From Mesocentrotus franciscanus (taxonomy: Eukaryota; Echinodermata; Echinoidea; Camarodonta; Strongylocentrotidae), in the NCBI GenBank assembly GCA_037976565.1, contig CP137671.1:9997592-10061591 (forward strand): a stretch of DNA of 64,000 nt, written 5' to 3'. The notes beneath the pieces were generated by a model. The model saw only the letters and a list, made by a program, of their open reading frames with translations. It did no database searches and was not told the origin of the DNA. Below, in pieces: positions 1-10,559 of the stretch (the first letter of the stretch is position 1; each line of letters opens with the position of its first letter). Both the position numbers and the translations under genes were made by a program.

Positions 1-290
1 GGGGTGGAGTCGGGTTGGAGTCGGGGTGGAGTCGGGATGGAGTCGGGGTGGAGTCAGTGTGGAGTCGGAGTGGAGTCGGGGTGGAGTCGGGATGGAGTCG
101 GAGTGGAGTCGAAGTGGAGTCGGGGTGGAGTCAGGGTAGAATCGGTGTGGAGTCGGTGTGGAATCGGTGTGTAGTCGGGGTGGAGTCGGGATGGAGTCGG
201 GGTGGAGTCGGGGTGGAGTCGGGATGGAGTCGGGGTGGAGTTGGGGTGGAATCGGTGTGGAGTCGGGGTGGAGTCGGGGTGGAATCGGTT
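1..290. repeat. 12-bp G-rich minisatellite
   Basis: Roughly two dozen tandem copies of a 12-bp unit close to ggggtggagtcg, with single-base variants (gggatggagtcg, gtgtggagtcag). Because 12 is divisible by 3, several frames stay open and encode spurious Gly/Val/Glu/Ser/Trp repeats; I treat these as non-coding. The array starts at the window edge, so its true left end is unknown. It lies in the intron just upstream of the first visible ABCG exon. Confidence 0.95.
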
Positions 291-406
291 TTTCGGTGTC
301 GCTCCAGTATTATACTGTGATGCTGTTTAATAATCTAATCTGGGTATTATTCTCATGTATTTTAGAATTACATACTTTTAGTTTGTACCACCCATTCTCC
401 TACTAG

Positions 407-499
407 GTTTTACCTGGAGATCTCCCTCTGGTTGTACGAGAGTATCGGGACGGACTATACCATCTCAGCTCCTATTATATTACCACTTTCCTTGTCCAG
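407..499 (+). CDS. ABCG exon (pre-TM1/TM2 segment)
   Basis: Acceptor ..tcctactag at 406, donor gtaaag at 500; 31 codons, phase 0 at both ends. It encodes VLPGDLPLVVREYRDGLY followed by HLSSYYITTFLVQ, the conserved start of the membrane domain in ABCG proteins. The exon is too short to stand out as an open frame and was found by eye from protein similarity. Confidence 0.85.
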
Positions 500-3400
500 G
501 TAAAGTATCATCCTTTTAATGAAGCACAAAATTCGCAAACTCACAATATTATAATAGCTATTATTATCCATAGTATTTTGTGTGGATGGAAAAAATCTTT
601 TTCACAAACATAACAATTAAGAACAGAAATCGGCTTTTTTAAAGTTTTGATAATACGCACTTTTGTTGTTAAAGAGTAAAGACATAACCATGACATTTAA
701 AATTATAAATATACAGGCATAAAAATTAAATCTTTGGTGGATTATGAAGTGGAGGGACTCTTTCCCATTTGACAGACAGTCGCATAATCATGTAAAATGT
801 ATCATTGAATAGATCAGACTTTATTGAACTTTTCGACTAAATTTTCTACTAGGCTGATGCAGCAGAAAAAAACAGTTCATGTTATAAATATCACAACATA
901 TAACATGATCAGGAAAAAGAATAAGAGGTTAATATTCATCGTGTGCTTTGCTGTGTTTTCACTCTTTTCTTTCAATGGAAAAGGGTCAAACGAACTAAAT
1001 TTATGAACCAGCAGTAGAAGTTACAATAAAAATTCCAAAGTGTCTGCACTTAAATTTCTTCAGTTGGCAGTTGACGACGTTCGGTGAACGTTTGGAGATT
1101 AATTAATAGGCGATTTAACGTATATCATTCGTTGATGCCGTTCTTTTCTCAACCAAATATCGCCCGGAAATATAGTCGCCAAGCACTGAAGATCTGTCAG
1201 CGATCAGTCGCCAATCAATCTGAGAACTGTCGCCTGTCAACGACGTTTTCGCGACCTTTCCACGACCAGTTTGGTCGGCAAAGGGTTTTCGATGCAGCAG
1301 CGTAAACCTCCAGCCGACAAAAAATTCACAGGAGACCAATCTCCGATCGCTGGCAACCTTTTAAAGTCTGCCAAAAACCTTTTTGTGACCTTTGACAAAT
1401 AACTCCTGACCACTGGTTGTCGGAAATGGGCGACCAGTAGTAGCTTTAGTGTGACTTGGTTTTTCATGGGGGATTTGGAAACCATTTAAGTGATTACCCA
1501 ATAACATGCGGCACATATCCCCCTGCCAATCAATCTGAGAACTGTCGCCTGTCAACGACGTTTCCACGACCTTTCCACGACCAGTTTGGTCGGCCAAGGG
1601 TTTTCGATGCAGCAGCGTAAACCTCCAGCCGACAAAAAATTCACAGGAGACCAATCTTCGATCGCTGGCAACCTTTTAAAGTCTGCCAAAAACCTTTTTG
1701 TGACCTTTGACAAATAACTCCTGACCACTGGTTGTCGGAAATGGGCGACCAGTAGTAGCTTTAGTGTGACTTGGTTTTTCATGGGGGATTTGGAAACCAT
1801 TTAAGTGATTACCCAATAACATGCGGCACATATCCCCCCCCCCCCTGCCAATCAATCTGAGAACTGTCGCCTGTCAACGACGTTTCCACGACCTTTCCAC
1901 GACCAGTTTGGTCGGCCAAGGGTTTTCGATGCAGCAGCGTAAACCTCCAGCCGACAAAAAATTCACAGGAGACCAATCTTCGATCGCTGGCAACCTTTTA
2001 AAGTCTGCCAAAAACCTTTTTGTGACCTTTGACAAATAACTCCTGACCACTGGTTGTCGGAAATGGGCGACCAGTAGTAGCTTTAGTGTGACTTGGTTTT
2101 TCATGGGGGATTTGGAAACCATTTAAGTGATTACCCAATAACATGCGGCACATACCCCCATCCCCTGCCAAAAAAGAAGGGAAAAGTGAGGGAAAGGGCT
2201 ATAACCATTTTCCCGGACTATTGTTGTTGTTGTTGTTGTTGCTGTTGCTGTTGTTATTGTTTCTTTGTTTCTTTATTTTTTGTTCAATGGCCTTTATACA
2301 AAGATTTTTATTGTACACATTTTTTTCAATTCCATTCTCATTACCAGAGTGTTATAGGATCGTGCTTCATGATCGCATCGACGTGCGCTGTCTACTTCGT
2401 CGTCGGACTACAGAAAGACCCCCAAACATTCCTCATCGCTATGGGTATCCTCATCATCATCTTCCTCATTAACGTCGGTTTTGGTAAGAACTTTGTAGCA
2501 ACTACAAGTATCTGTACACACTGGTATTGATTTTGTCTGAGGAAAATAAAATTTATATATATATCCTGAAAACAACTACCAGACGTAAAACTTGTGTTAG
2601 CCCGCACTGCGCAGACATACATTCAAGTAAATGTTTGAAAATAAAACTTGCAAGTTGTACAAGATGACTGTGTTCACAGGATTCACTTATTATTTTGTAG
2701 TATTTAATGATGTACATGTATCATTCATTGTTGACGCTCTGAGTGCCATATATTTTCTTGTATATATTCATTTGGAAATAGAATAGCAAAGGCAAATATA
2801 ACTGACAGCCCACTGGACCGACGGCAAAACAAGACCGACAATTTATGGAATATAAAAAAGGACTATTATCAGAAGGCCCGCTAGATCGAAATGTCGATCA
2901 ATTGGCGCGTCAGTCTCGCGAACCCTCGTATACCTGTAATCAATTTATGCGATTTTCGTCCTCTTTTTCGCCCCCTCCCCTCCCCTATTAATCGCAGCTG
3001 CTTTAGTATCATCGATCTATGAAACGGCTGGGAAGACAGTGTCGCAAGCTATTCCTCTCGTCTTCATATCTAATGTTCTAGGTGGTTATTTCTGTCTCTT
3101 AGGGTAGGTCATGAACCCTTTAATAATCTTCTTTTTTACTACTTATTTTCGGGCTCGTAATATATAATGTAATTGGCTGAAAAATTCCTCCCATCAAAAA
3201 GTAGAATAAATGTATAATTGAATGAATGAATGAATGAATGAACAAATTAATCAACAGATAAATAGGTAAATAAATAAATGAAATAAATAGATGTAATAAA
3301 TAAATAAAATAAAAAATGAAATAAATAAATACATAAATCAATAAATATGATATAAAAAAATGAATAATTGATGAATAAATCTATAAAGATCCTGATATTT

Positions 3401-5655
3401 TCAAATTTGCCGACAAGGATAAAAGTAATGATCATTCGTTAACTGTTGAACTACATGTATGTTCGATATGTAGGAAGAACAGTGTCATTATATCAATGGC
3501 TTTGGATTGAACAATCCAGCCGTATTTGTTATTAATTGATTTGTACATTGGTTTGTATTTTATAAATATGTAATGTATGTCAAATATATCCATATACTGA
3601 ATAAAACCAACAAACAACAAACCAGTTAGTTACTAGAATTGCAAACGAAAACAGATGGAAGAAAGTGTCGATTAAGACATTTCAAGAAACTGCCATTGAA
3701 GACTTGGTTACGACGCGACGCTGCCACCACATTCCATTGTGTTTAATTTAATTTTTCTTTGTTGATTTTTTTATTCTTAGGTCTATTCCACATTTTCTGG
3801 ACCCCCTGATGTACATCAATTGGTTGCCATGGGGATACGAGATGTTATCCATAAACCAATGGCGAGGCATTGAACTTGGTAAGAATTTGCATTTCCGATA
3901 ATAACCTCTACAATATATCATACCCGAAAGACAAATAGGCCTACCGCTGGAAAACTACCTGTTAATGTCATGACCCCCTATATGAAGCCGATTATTAGGG
4001 GAATGTTTTTTAAAGACATAGTTTTCCAAGGGGAAGTTGTTTCGGATGAGGGGGAAAATCGTCCTCGGAGGAATTGATAAGCTTTGTCCATTTCTTCCCA
4101 ACATCAAGGGCGGCTTAACTTGAAGCAGGATATTACCCCCACCCCCACCCGCGGTGTTTATCTTGCAAAAAAAACATCCCCCAAAAGTGTTACCTACCAC
4201 CCTCATTCATCTATCATTTTGAAGTAAAAAATAATAATTTAAATTCAATAGGATGAACACAGAACTTTTAAATAATTATCTCTCAGTAAATTAGTATTTG
4301 TTATACACGATCTTAAATGAAAAATAAATTAAAATAAACACAAACATCTATGCCAAATCCACCTTCATTAGTTCACCCCCACCTTCCCGCTCTCACTCAC
4401 TCTCTGTCTGTGGATTTAAAGACATATTTTACTGCATTTTTTGCTGGAATCTTTCATGGATTAAAAAATACACAATACGTTTATAAAAATGTAATGTTTT
4501 TTCTTGCTGAACAGAATGTACCAATACAACGTGTTTGACAGGGGATGATGTGCTCTACAAATGGGGACTGGACAAGGTACGAACGTTACTCCTTTTCTTC
4601 CCCCACGTTCTAATCCCCCTCTCTCTCTCTCATCTAGTGACTTGTGTTGACTTCTATATCTAGAAGCTGTATCTGTAAGTTTAGCAGATTATCATCCTCC
4701 CTCTGCCACTCTTTCTCTCTCTCTCTCTCTCTCCCTCGCATTCTCTCTCGTTACCTCTTTCTCCCCCTCTCAATCTATTCCCTCTGTCTATTTATTTCCT
4801 TTCTCAGCTTTCTTGTAGTCCACTGCTTGGCGTGTCGCGCGCCCGATCGGCTGAGAAATATTAAAACACACCCTCAACGCGAAACCGAAGACAGTCCTTT
4901 GCCTTTCATTCTCATCCACGCAAACGTCGGGTGTATTTTCGGGGGTCGCGTGATCTGTGTGGGATGTGTGTAAAACGGTGTAAGGGAGGAGGATATAGGT
5001 GATTGTAGAATACAAAATATATAAAAACGGACAGAATCTGAACTACTTTTTTGTTCATTATTTAGTCTCCCCATCTCTCTCTCTCTCTCTCTCTTACTCT
5101 CTTTCTCTTTTCGTCATTACCTCTCTTGAAAAAGGCCTTTGTTACATCATTAAACTTATGAGCACTTTTACTGCTTACCACAGCAGTAACTTATTTGTGC
5201 TGTTACTGACTTGTTCAAATATCAACTAAAAATACATTCAATTTTATGACGACTTCTATCCCTAACATCCCTGGTAACTGACTTGCATTCATCCCGTATA
5301 AGTCTCAAAAGTCAAAACGAAAGTTGATGCTTTGTCAGGCAAGCCTCGAGCAAGTATAAAGGTCGTCACTTATAGCTATTGCTTTAGAGGTGTGTATGGA
5401 AGTTGAATCGACTTGTGAACTTGGTCTATGACATGTTCATTTGAGAATTTTCAAGTTGCAGAATATTTACAATCATCGCTGAAAAAAGTTTTTGAAAAGA
5501 TTTAAAGTAATGTTTTTAAATCGGATGTTTTTATGTTCTCTTTTCAGGACGCATTCAAAAAGGATTTATCTCTCATTATGGGGCAACTTGCTGGATATCA
5601 TATTGTTGCCTTTACCATACTATACTTAAAATTGAAGTTCAAGTGGTCTGGTTAA
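407..5655 (+). CDS. ABCG-family (White/ABCG2-like) half-transporter, C-terminal six exons (5' partial)
   Basis: Exons 407-499, 2348-2483, 2998-3103, 3781-3878, 4515-4576 and 5548-5655 join in frame with GT/AG borders to 603 nt (200 codons plus TAA). The product is the transmembrane half of an ABCG ATP-driven lipid/xenobiotic exporter. In order one sees: the pre-TM segment with VVREYRDGLYHLSSYY, like the 'RE..DGLY..SSYY' element conserved in ABCG; hydrophobic helices CFMIASTCAVYFVVGL and FLIAMGILIIIFLINVGFG; a further helix ending GGYF; the SIPHFLDPLMYINWLPWGYE re-entry/loop segment typical of ABCG (IP..L.WL.Y....YGFE); an extracellular loop with two Cys and an NTT glycosylation sequon; and a last helix ending YLKLKFKW. 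Walker A, signature and Walker B motifs are expected left of the window. No frameshift or stop was seen, so it is probably functional. ABCG2-like is the closest feel, but the exact subfamily is uncertain. Confidence 0.9.
500..1211 (+). other. ABCG intron, left part, no recognised element
   Basis: AT-rich intron DNA with no convincing exon. From about 1,080 the sequence becomes GC-richer and carries 'gtcgcc' motifs resembling the tandem unit that follows, so it may be the left part of the same repeat family. Confidence 0.6.
1212..2165. repeat. Three tandem copies of a ~315-322 bp unit
   Basis: Copies begin at about 1212, 1527 and 1849, each with caatcaatctgagaactgtc, and run to the motif aacatgcggcacatacccc. 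Copies 2 and 3 are almost identical, differing mainly in the length of a C-run (ccccc versus ~11 C), which changes the period from 315 to 322. Near-identical short open frames on the minus strand (1237-1485, 1552-1800, 1874-2122) only reflect repeat identity. The array lies wholly inside the ABCG intron 500-2347. High identity implies recent amplification. Confidence 0.95.
2220..2262. repeat. (TTG)n / (CTG) microsatellite
   Basis: ttgttgttgttgttgttgct and similar triplets. They lie upstream of the polypyrimidine tract of the next ABCG exon. Confidence 0.9.
2348..2483 (+). CDS. ABCG exon (two membrane helices)
   Basis: Acceptor ..tcattaccag, donor gtaagaac. It encodes SVIGSCFMIASTCAVYFVVG, then LQKDPQTF and a second hydrophobic stretch FLIAMGILIIIFLINVGFG. 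It ends with one base of a split codon (phase 1) that pairs with the next exon. It corresponds to the helices flanking the short PxxxxF loop in ABCG proteins. Confidence 0.9.
2998..3103 (+). CDS. ABCG exon (TM helix, GGYF)
   Basis: Acceptor ..attaatcgcag, donor gtaggt at 3104. Reads AALVSSIYETAGKTVSQAIP then LVFISNVLGGYFCLL, phase 1 in and phase 2 out. The GGYF corresponds to the glycine-rich end of the penultimate ABCG helix pair (GGF/SGLL in relatives). Confidence 0.88.
3205..3405. repeat. A/T-rich (AATG)n/(AAAT)n degenerate microsatellite
   Basis: gaatgaatgaatgaatgaac followed by repeated ataaataaatgaaa motifs. Intronic. The apparent minus-strand open frames rich in I/Y/F are products of this composition. 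Confidence 0.85.
3781..3878 (+). CDS. ABCG exon (SIPHFLDPLMYINWLPWGYE)
   Basis: Acceptor ttattcttag, donor gtaagaat. Encodes SIPHFLDPLMYINWLPWGYE then MLSINQWRGIEL, phase 2 in and phase 1 out. This is the most diagnostic ABCG segment: short helix, W-L-x-Y/W, YG(F/Y)E, then an N-x-(F/W)-x-G motif entering the extracellular loop. Confidence 0.92.
4515..4576 (+). CDS. ABCG exon (extracellular loop)
   Basis: Acceptor ..ttgctgaacag, donor gtacga. Reads (E)CTNTTCLTGDDVLYKWGLDK. It has two cysteines that may form the intra-loop disulphide seen in ABCG transporters, an N-T-T glycosylation sequon, and the C-x-TG-x-x-x-L signature of that loop. Phase 1 in, phase 0 out. Confidence 0.88.
4615..4800. repeat. 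(CT)n-rich tract
   Basis: Imperfect ctctct runs at 4617-4635, 4712-4735 and around 4745-4800, in the last ABCG intron. Another (CT)n run lies at 5072-5110. Confidence 0.85.
5548..5655 (+). CDS. ABCG terminal exon with stop
   Basis: Acceptor ..ctcttttcag. Reads DAFKKDLSLIMGQLAGYHIV, then AFTILYLKLKFKWSG and TAA. The final hydrophobic helix ending YLKLKF is the standard ABCG C-terminus. Length and ending match the family, so the 3' end of the gene appears intact. Confidence 0.92.
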   Translation, partial: DAFKKDLSLIMGQLAGYHIVAFTILYLKLKFKWSG

Positions 5656-5947
5656 AATCGGTATGAATTGCCAAACCATATTATTGACAAGTGCAAAGGG
5701 CGCCACCGTGTTCAGTGGAATAGAGAATACATGTGGATTTATTTGCTGCTTTACATGTTACTACGCTTTAATTGGACTGTTCGGTTTGTGTTTTCATTTA
5801 TATATATTACAATTACGGCGATCTCGATTGTAGCTAGGCCTAGATCTACATGTAATGACGAGATGACGCTCCTTTGGAAATATAGAGATAAACCTGCTCT
5901 TCCATATGACACCTCATTTTTTTAGTATCACCTTCAGGATCACAAGC

Positions 5948-5953
5948 AATAAA
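5948..5953 (+). terminator. Candidate polyadenylation signal of the ABCG gene
   Basis: First AATAAA downstream of the ABCG stop (aataaaggtttg). It would give a ~300-nt 3' UTR. Inferred from position only. Confidence 0.45.
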
Positions 5954-6186
5954 GGTTTGAATCTCGATTTGGAAATTTATTTCATTGAACAATTTGGCAT
6001 GATCGCGCAATGCACGTACAGACTGCATAGGGATATGCGTGCAATCTCAATGGCCAACTAAGCTACCCAGTTGAAGTTTATCAACATAGAACCTCGTTAG
6101 CGTAAACAATTTTGATTACCATGATTGACCAGTATAAGTCGCCCAAAATTGTATTCTATGACCCTGTTTTTAGTATATAAAAGTTA

Positions 6187-6338
6187 TAATGACTGCTTTC
6201 ATATTCGAGGCATAGTTGTTTTTTGGCTCTCGGGGAGGTTACATCGTGCTATCACCCCTCGGCACGCTACGGGGTGATGGCACGATGTAACCTCCCCTTG
6301 AGCAATAAAAACAACTATACCTCTCATAGCAGTCATTA
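6187..6338. mobile_element. Long hairpin (foldback) element, ~70-bp arms
   Basis: An inverted repeat with a 12-nt loop at 6259-6270. The innermost arms ggggaggttacatcgtgcta(tcacccc) and their complement are nearly perfect over 27 bp. Outer arms begin taatgactgct and end agcagtcatta and contain a shared caTAGTTGTTTTT / AAAAACAACTATa pair. Size and terminal symmetry fit a small non-autonomous foldback element or MITE. No obvious target duplication beyond the TAAT/ATTA ends. Confidence 0.85.
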
Positions 6339-7542
6339 TTACTATAATATATATTTATATGTTTATCGCACATTTAGTTATGAAAAGAACATTGCTAGGT
6401 AGCTGGAAATGTAGGCACTGTACTGTTTTATCGGTTAACAATAAAATAGTGTCACAAAATGCTGTAAAATATCGAAATATTTCCTTTATGAAGTTCATCT
6501 CAATACATTGTTAACGGTTATTAGTCATTTTAGTAATGGAAATAGTACTTTGTTGGGATTTCCTTAATTAACTTGCTGTTAATATTTTAAATATATTTAC
6601 TACTATTATCTTGTTGATATATATATATATTACTATTGTCCTGTCGATATTACAGTTTTATTGTTGTTTTGGCTACATTAAACATAGGAAATAGACATAG
6701 GCATATTATCATAATCATTATCATGTAGACAAATAAAATCCAAAGAGCAAGTCAAATAAAATTATTCTTTATTCATACGCAAGGTTTCAAAAATGTATGT
6801 ACGATTGTGCGGGTTAAATCTTCCGCCTCGCTTCCATTTGCACAATCAAAATTTAAATATATATTTTTCCTGATTGGTTGGTTGTTTACTCGTCTGTTTG
6901 ATATTGTACACATAATTACAATTCCTTTAAAATGTAATCTTGATTAGTTATTTCCATGCAGCCAGGAATTGTTAATTTTATTGTTGTACCTTTTTAATAT
7001 TTTGGAACGAATTCGCAAAAGAGTATTAAAATAACCCAAGTACTAAACCATGGTTTGGGTTTTAACCCACCCCCCCCCCCCTCCCCTGAACTAGATTAAG
7101 CTTATATATTGCACGGTCATCGGCCATGGGGACACATGTGTACGGCAAGGACGATTAACCCATGGGTTAATGCTAACCTTGAGCTCTGGTATGGGAATCG
7201 TATGTAGAAAGAACATGGCTATGATTCATTCTGGATTGTTTATCCTGCAGTAGATTGATTGTTTGAACCAGTAAAATAAAAACAAACTCACAAAAACTTG
7301 CTGGAAATCATCGTCAATAAAAACCACAACTCTCAGTTACACATAGTCACCTGTGTTATTATAATAAGCACATGGTGTCAGGCTTACTTACCTTGATTTC
7401 CATATCTTGCTATAGTATGCTCATTTACTCAGCCCCTATACATTTTCTACCAAAAACGTTTGGCACATGTCATTTATTTGTAAACTTGAACATGCAGTGT
7501 AAGTTTTGTTGGATTATGTGAGTTTTTTCTACCATTACCAGA
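6339..7542. other. Intergenic, no gene seen
   Basis: AT-rich DNA with a short C-run (about 7069-7082) preceded by aaccatggtttgggttttaa and later an inverted echo cccatgggttaatgctaacc. No exon or RNA gene recognised. Confidence 0.6.
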
Positions 7543-7715
7543 ACTCAAGCTTAGCTTTAAAGGCGGGGTATTCTACTGGCACTAATTCAGATTTATGTAA
7601 TACATAAATCTGAATTAGTGCCAGTAGAATACCCCGCCACTAATTCAGATTTATGTAATACATAAATCTGAATTAGTGCCAGTAGAATACCCCGCCTTTA
7701 AAGCTAAGCTTGAGT
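7543..7715. repeat. Nested perfect palindrome
   Basis: Outer arms 7543-7580 and 7678-7715 are perfect 38-bp reverse complements (start actcaagcttagctttaaag). Inside are two identical 39-bp perfect palindromes (actaattcagatttatgta, one A, then its complement) at 7581-7619 and 7639-7677. They are separated by the 19-mer gccagtagaataccccgcc, the complement of the inner end of the left arm. In effect A-P-A'-P-A', i.e. a hairpin whose 58-bp half has been tandemly duplicated. An imperfect inverted copy of the aaaggcggggtattctac segment recurs near 7880-7906, suggesting a larger element of about 7,550-7,906. Confidence 0.95.
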
Positions 7716-8530
7716 TGTTGCTTACAATGTCCCGATGTGTCGACATGCAGCCATGTCCCACAATGCATCACCAACTGATAAGCGCGTGGTGTTGCTTGGG
7801 TACAGGAACCTCAAATCGCTCTATGTATGCTCTCACCGTAAGATGGCGCGATTGAAAATACATTACGGCAGTAGTAGCGATGTCGGTAAAATACCCTGCC
7901 TTTAAGAGAAACCGCTTTTTGTAATTCGGACCATAAAGCCCTAAATGGATTCTGGTCATAAATGGTATACTTTAGGATAATATTCTGTCGAAATAAAACC
8001 TCACATTCGATATCTACTGAGAAACATATTTCTCGTCTCCTGATTTTAATTATGTTGATTTCCTAATATTTCTACATTCCCTTATTGTTCTGGTAAAACG
8101 CAAGTGATATTATACATAAAAGTGATAACGCATGATATAAGTCTTAAATAAGTGTCATATAATAAGCTCCTTTGATTACGGACATCAATGGAGATACAAA
8201 AAATAGAAATAGAAAATGTAAGATTAAGGTCTCGCCGCACTAGAAATAATAGGACGCCATCACCCGGTCCAAACATCTACACCCATGAACACTATGCTGT
8301 GTTTCACTGAGAGTGAGTCGGTTACGATGGACAGAAGATTCCAATTTATTTGACACAATAGGGGCTTGACAACAACAAAATCTATAGAATGATAAGCTCC
8401 TGAAATTCCTTTTCATTTATGTCTACCTGTAATTATATCAAGTTTTTTTCACGTTACAAACGGGTTAAAACCATGGGGCTTTATTCCGATTTGCACCCAC
8501 TCAACTTGTTCTCTTTATTCATCTCTATAT
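7716..8530. other. Intergenic, partly repeat-derived
   Basis: 7,716-7,906 probably belongs to the same element as the preceding palindrome (it ends in aaaataccctgcctttaaga). The rest is AT-rich with no gene seen. Confidence 0.5.
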
Positions 8531-8566
8531 CTCTCTCTGCAATTTCAATATCCCCTTCTCCGTCTT

Positions 8567-8860
8567 AGTGCGTCTGTTTGCCTCTCTCTCTCTCTCTCTC
8601 TCTCTCCGTCATATTGTCTTTACTTCTATTTATTACTCCCCCTCCATCTTTTTACTGTTTACAATCTCTCTCTCTCTCTCCCTCAATCTGTCCTTCTTAA
8701 ACACACACACACCCCCTCTCTCTCTCTCTCTTGCTTGCTCTCCATCTCTCTCTATCTCTCTCTCTCTCTCTCTCTCTTGTTTGCTCTCCATCTCTCTCTC
8801 TCATGTTTGCCCTCCTTCTCTCTCTCTCTCTCTCTCTGTCAATCTATCCATCTCTCGTTT
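8567..8860. repeat. (CT)n tract with a short (AC)n
   Basis: Several runs of ctctctctct interrupted by tgtttgctctccat and acacacacac. Open frames here (S/L repeats) are composition products. The tract lies just beyond the presumed 3' end of the blimp1-like gene. Confidence 0.92.
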
Positions 8861-8951
8861 CTAGTGTCGTGAGTAACAAATCTAACCCGTCCTTCACCAA
8901 AGTACAAACCATCGCAGAAACATCAAAATCACTGTTGACATAAAGATAATT

Positions 8952-8957
8952 TTTATT
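8952..8957 (-). terminator. Candidate blimp1 polyadenylation signal
   Basis: tttatt on the + strand, i.e. AATAAA on the gene strand, in the context gccAATAAAaatt. It is the first such hexamer I found downstream of the blimp1 stop (10560) on the gene strand and implies a 3' UTR of about 1.6 kb. Confidence 0.4.
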
Positions 8958-10559
8958 GGCAAAAATGTCACTTTCAATTTTATACAAAAAAAATGTCATC
9001 AATATAAGGCACAAATCCTGTAGGAAGATCTAATGTACATAAACGCATTGAACAGACAGGCACGCCGCCATTACCCCATGAGTTGTATTAAAGAACATCA
9101 CTGATATATACATACAAAATATACTATCCTTCTAACAATAACATCTATCTAAAATATAGTAAAACCACGTGAGAATACACATCCTATTTTGAATTACCTT
9201 GACCGTGATTATCATTAATAAATAGCTGAATACTAAGATCCGAATCATAAAAGTTTCGCTAGTGTCAAGCTGAGAAAATATCTTGATATCAATGCTAGTT
9301 GATTTATATTTCCTTCACGCGGCAAGCTGTCGGTCGAGCATTACATTTGTGTACAAATTGAAGGAGTGGCATAATATGGTGCTGGAATGAGGGGGGGGGG
9401 CATAAAGTGCATCGCTACCCTGCTACTGCATGTTTTGGCAAATAATTTGGTAAATTACTATGCTCTAGCTTACATCACGATCGCAAAGACTTTCAAGAAA
9501 TCGACTCAAGGGATATATCTATGAAAATCATATTCGGATTATGCCATTTGGACTTGCAATGTGCGCACGTTTCAAAGGGTTACGAACAAGGCTATTGATA
9601 ATGTTTAAAGTTGATCTCTCGAAAGTCTTTCTGATCACGTTCTACACCCATAATATTGAGTAATCCTACAACTTCTACAGATCAAACAGTTATACAGCGA
9701 AAGACAATTTCATAATTGCTTGTGACATCTCGGTTTGAAAGACAATACTATTAAATCGGTAGACCGCGGTAGAATATATATAACAAACGTTTAAAACTTC
9801 AGAAAACATTGTGCAATCACATCATAAAATAAATCAATTTTCTCCAAACCGGAAGAAACAGAAAACTCCTGCTCCTTACATAATCTCATCAATGATAACA
9901 CAGATAGTTTTTTGAAAGACACATATATAATTTAACTTTTCAAGATGAAAGTTGAATACAGAGAATTCGTTCGATGCGGAAAGTCTTATAAAGGTAATCA
10001 AATCGGTAATTAACTAATGTGAGACTGATTTAAAATCACAAAGCACAAGTAAAATAGTGACATTCAGAGCATGTCAAATTGTCAATCATAAATTTGACAA
10101 AAAATAGTACTATTCTTATTTTAGCTATGATCAATAGAGAATCATTTTTTTTAAAATAAAGATAATTCGGTACAATATGGCACAAACGCATTAATAGTCA
10201 TGTTCGGCTAATTTTGGCATCGTGATTTTAGTATGATTAGTACTTATTCATACACCTATAGTACAGATGGCAACATTCAATATATATATACACATGCGTC
10301 CTTTCGAATAAAACATTATGAGCCTGTTGGCTAATATTATTATACGAGTCTGAGCTGACATTGTTCGTAGCATCCAAATTGCTAATTTTCCTGATTTTCT
10401 ATTCAAGTTTGATCGCAAATTCATAATAGGTGAAACAAGCCGGGAAAGCAAGATTAAAGCTTGATCATTTTCTTTTACAGTGTATGTTGGTAATCTAACA
10501 TTAAGTAGCCAAAGCGAGCACCCTGATAAAAGTCTAACTTTTCGACTTAAGAAGAAGTT
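8958..10559 (-). other. Probable 3' UTR of the blimp1-like gene
   Basis: AT-rich non-coding stretch between the blimp1 stop codon and the first AATAAA on that strand. It contains a G-run (about 9390-9399) and one member of a dispersed repeat (9,510-9,650). UTR status is inference from strand and spacing. Confidence 0.4.
9510..9650. repeat. Dispersed ~130-bp repeat, copy 1
   Basis: Shares blocks with 22,690-22,820 and 26,695-26,815: tcatattcggattatg, a caatgtgcgcac/gttcgaaca-type block, caaggctattga, and gttgat..ctcgaaagtctt. All three copies read in the same direction and are diverged. No terminal repeats were seen. Confidence 0.6.

Noticed and set aside
15..406. Glycine/valine/tryptophan repeat frames
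   Set aside because: Generated by the 12-bp minisatellite; any frame stays open because 12 is a multiple of 3.
1237..2122. Three near-identical 82-codon minus frames
   Set aside because: Identical only because they lie in tandem repeat copies inside an intron; no family similarity or start/stop conservation beyond repeat identity.
3828..3840. X-box-like ggttgccatgggg
   Set aside because: It lies inside an ABCG coding exon and only one half-site matches; best explained by the encoded WLPWG.
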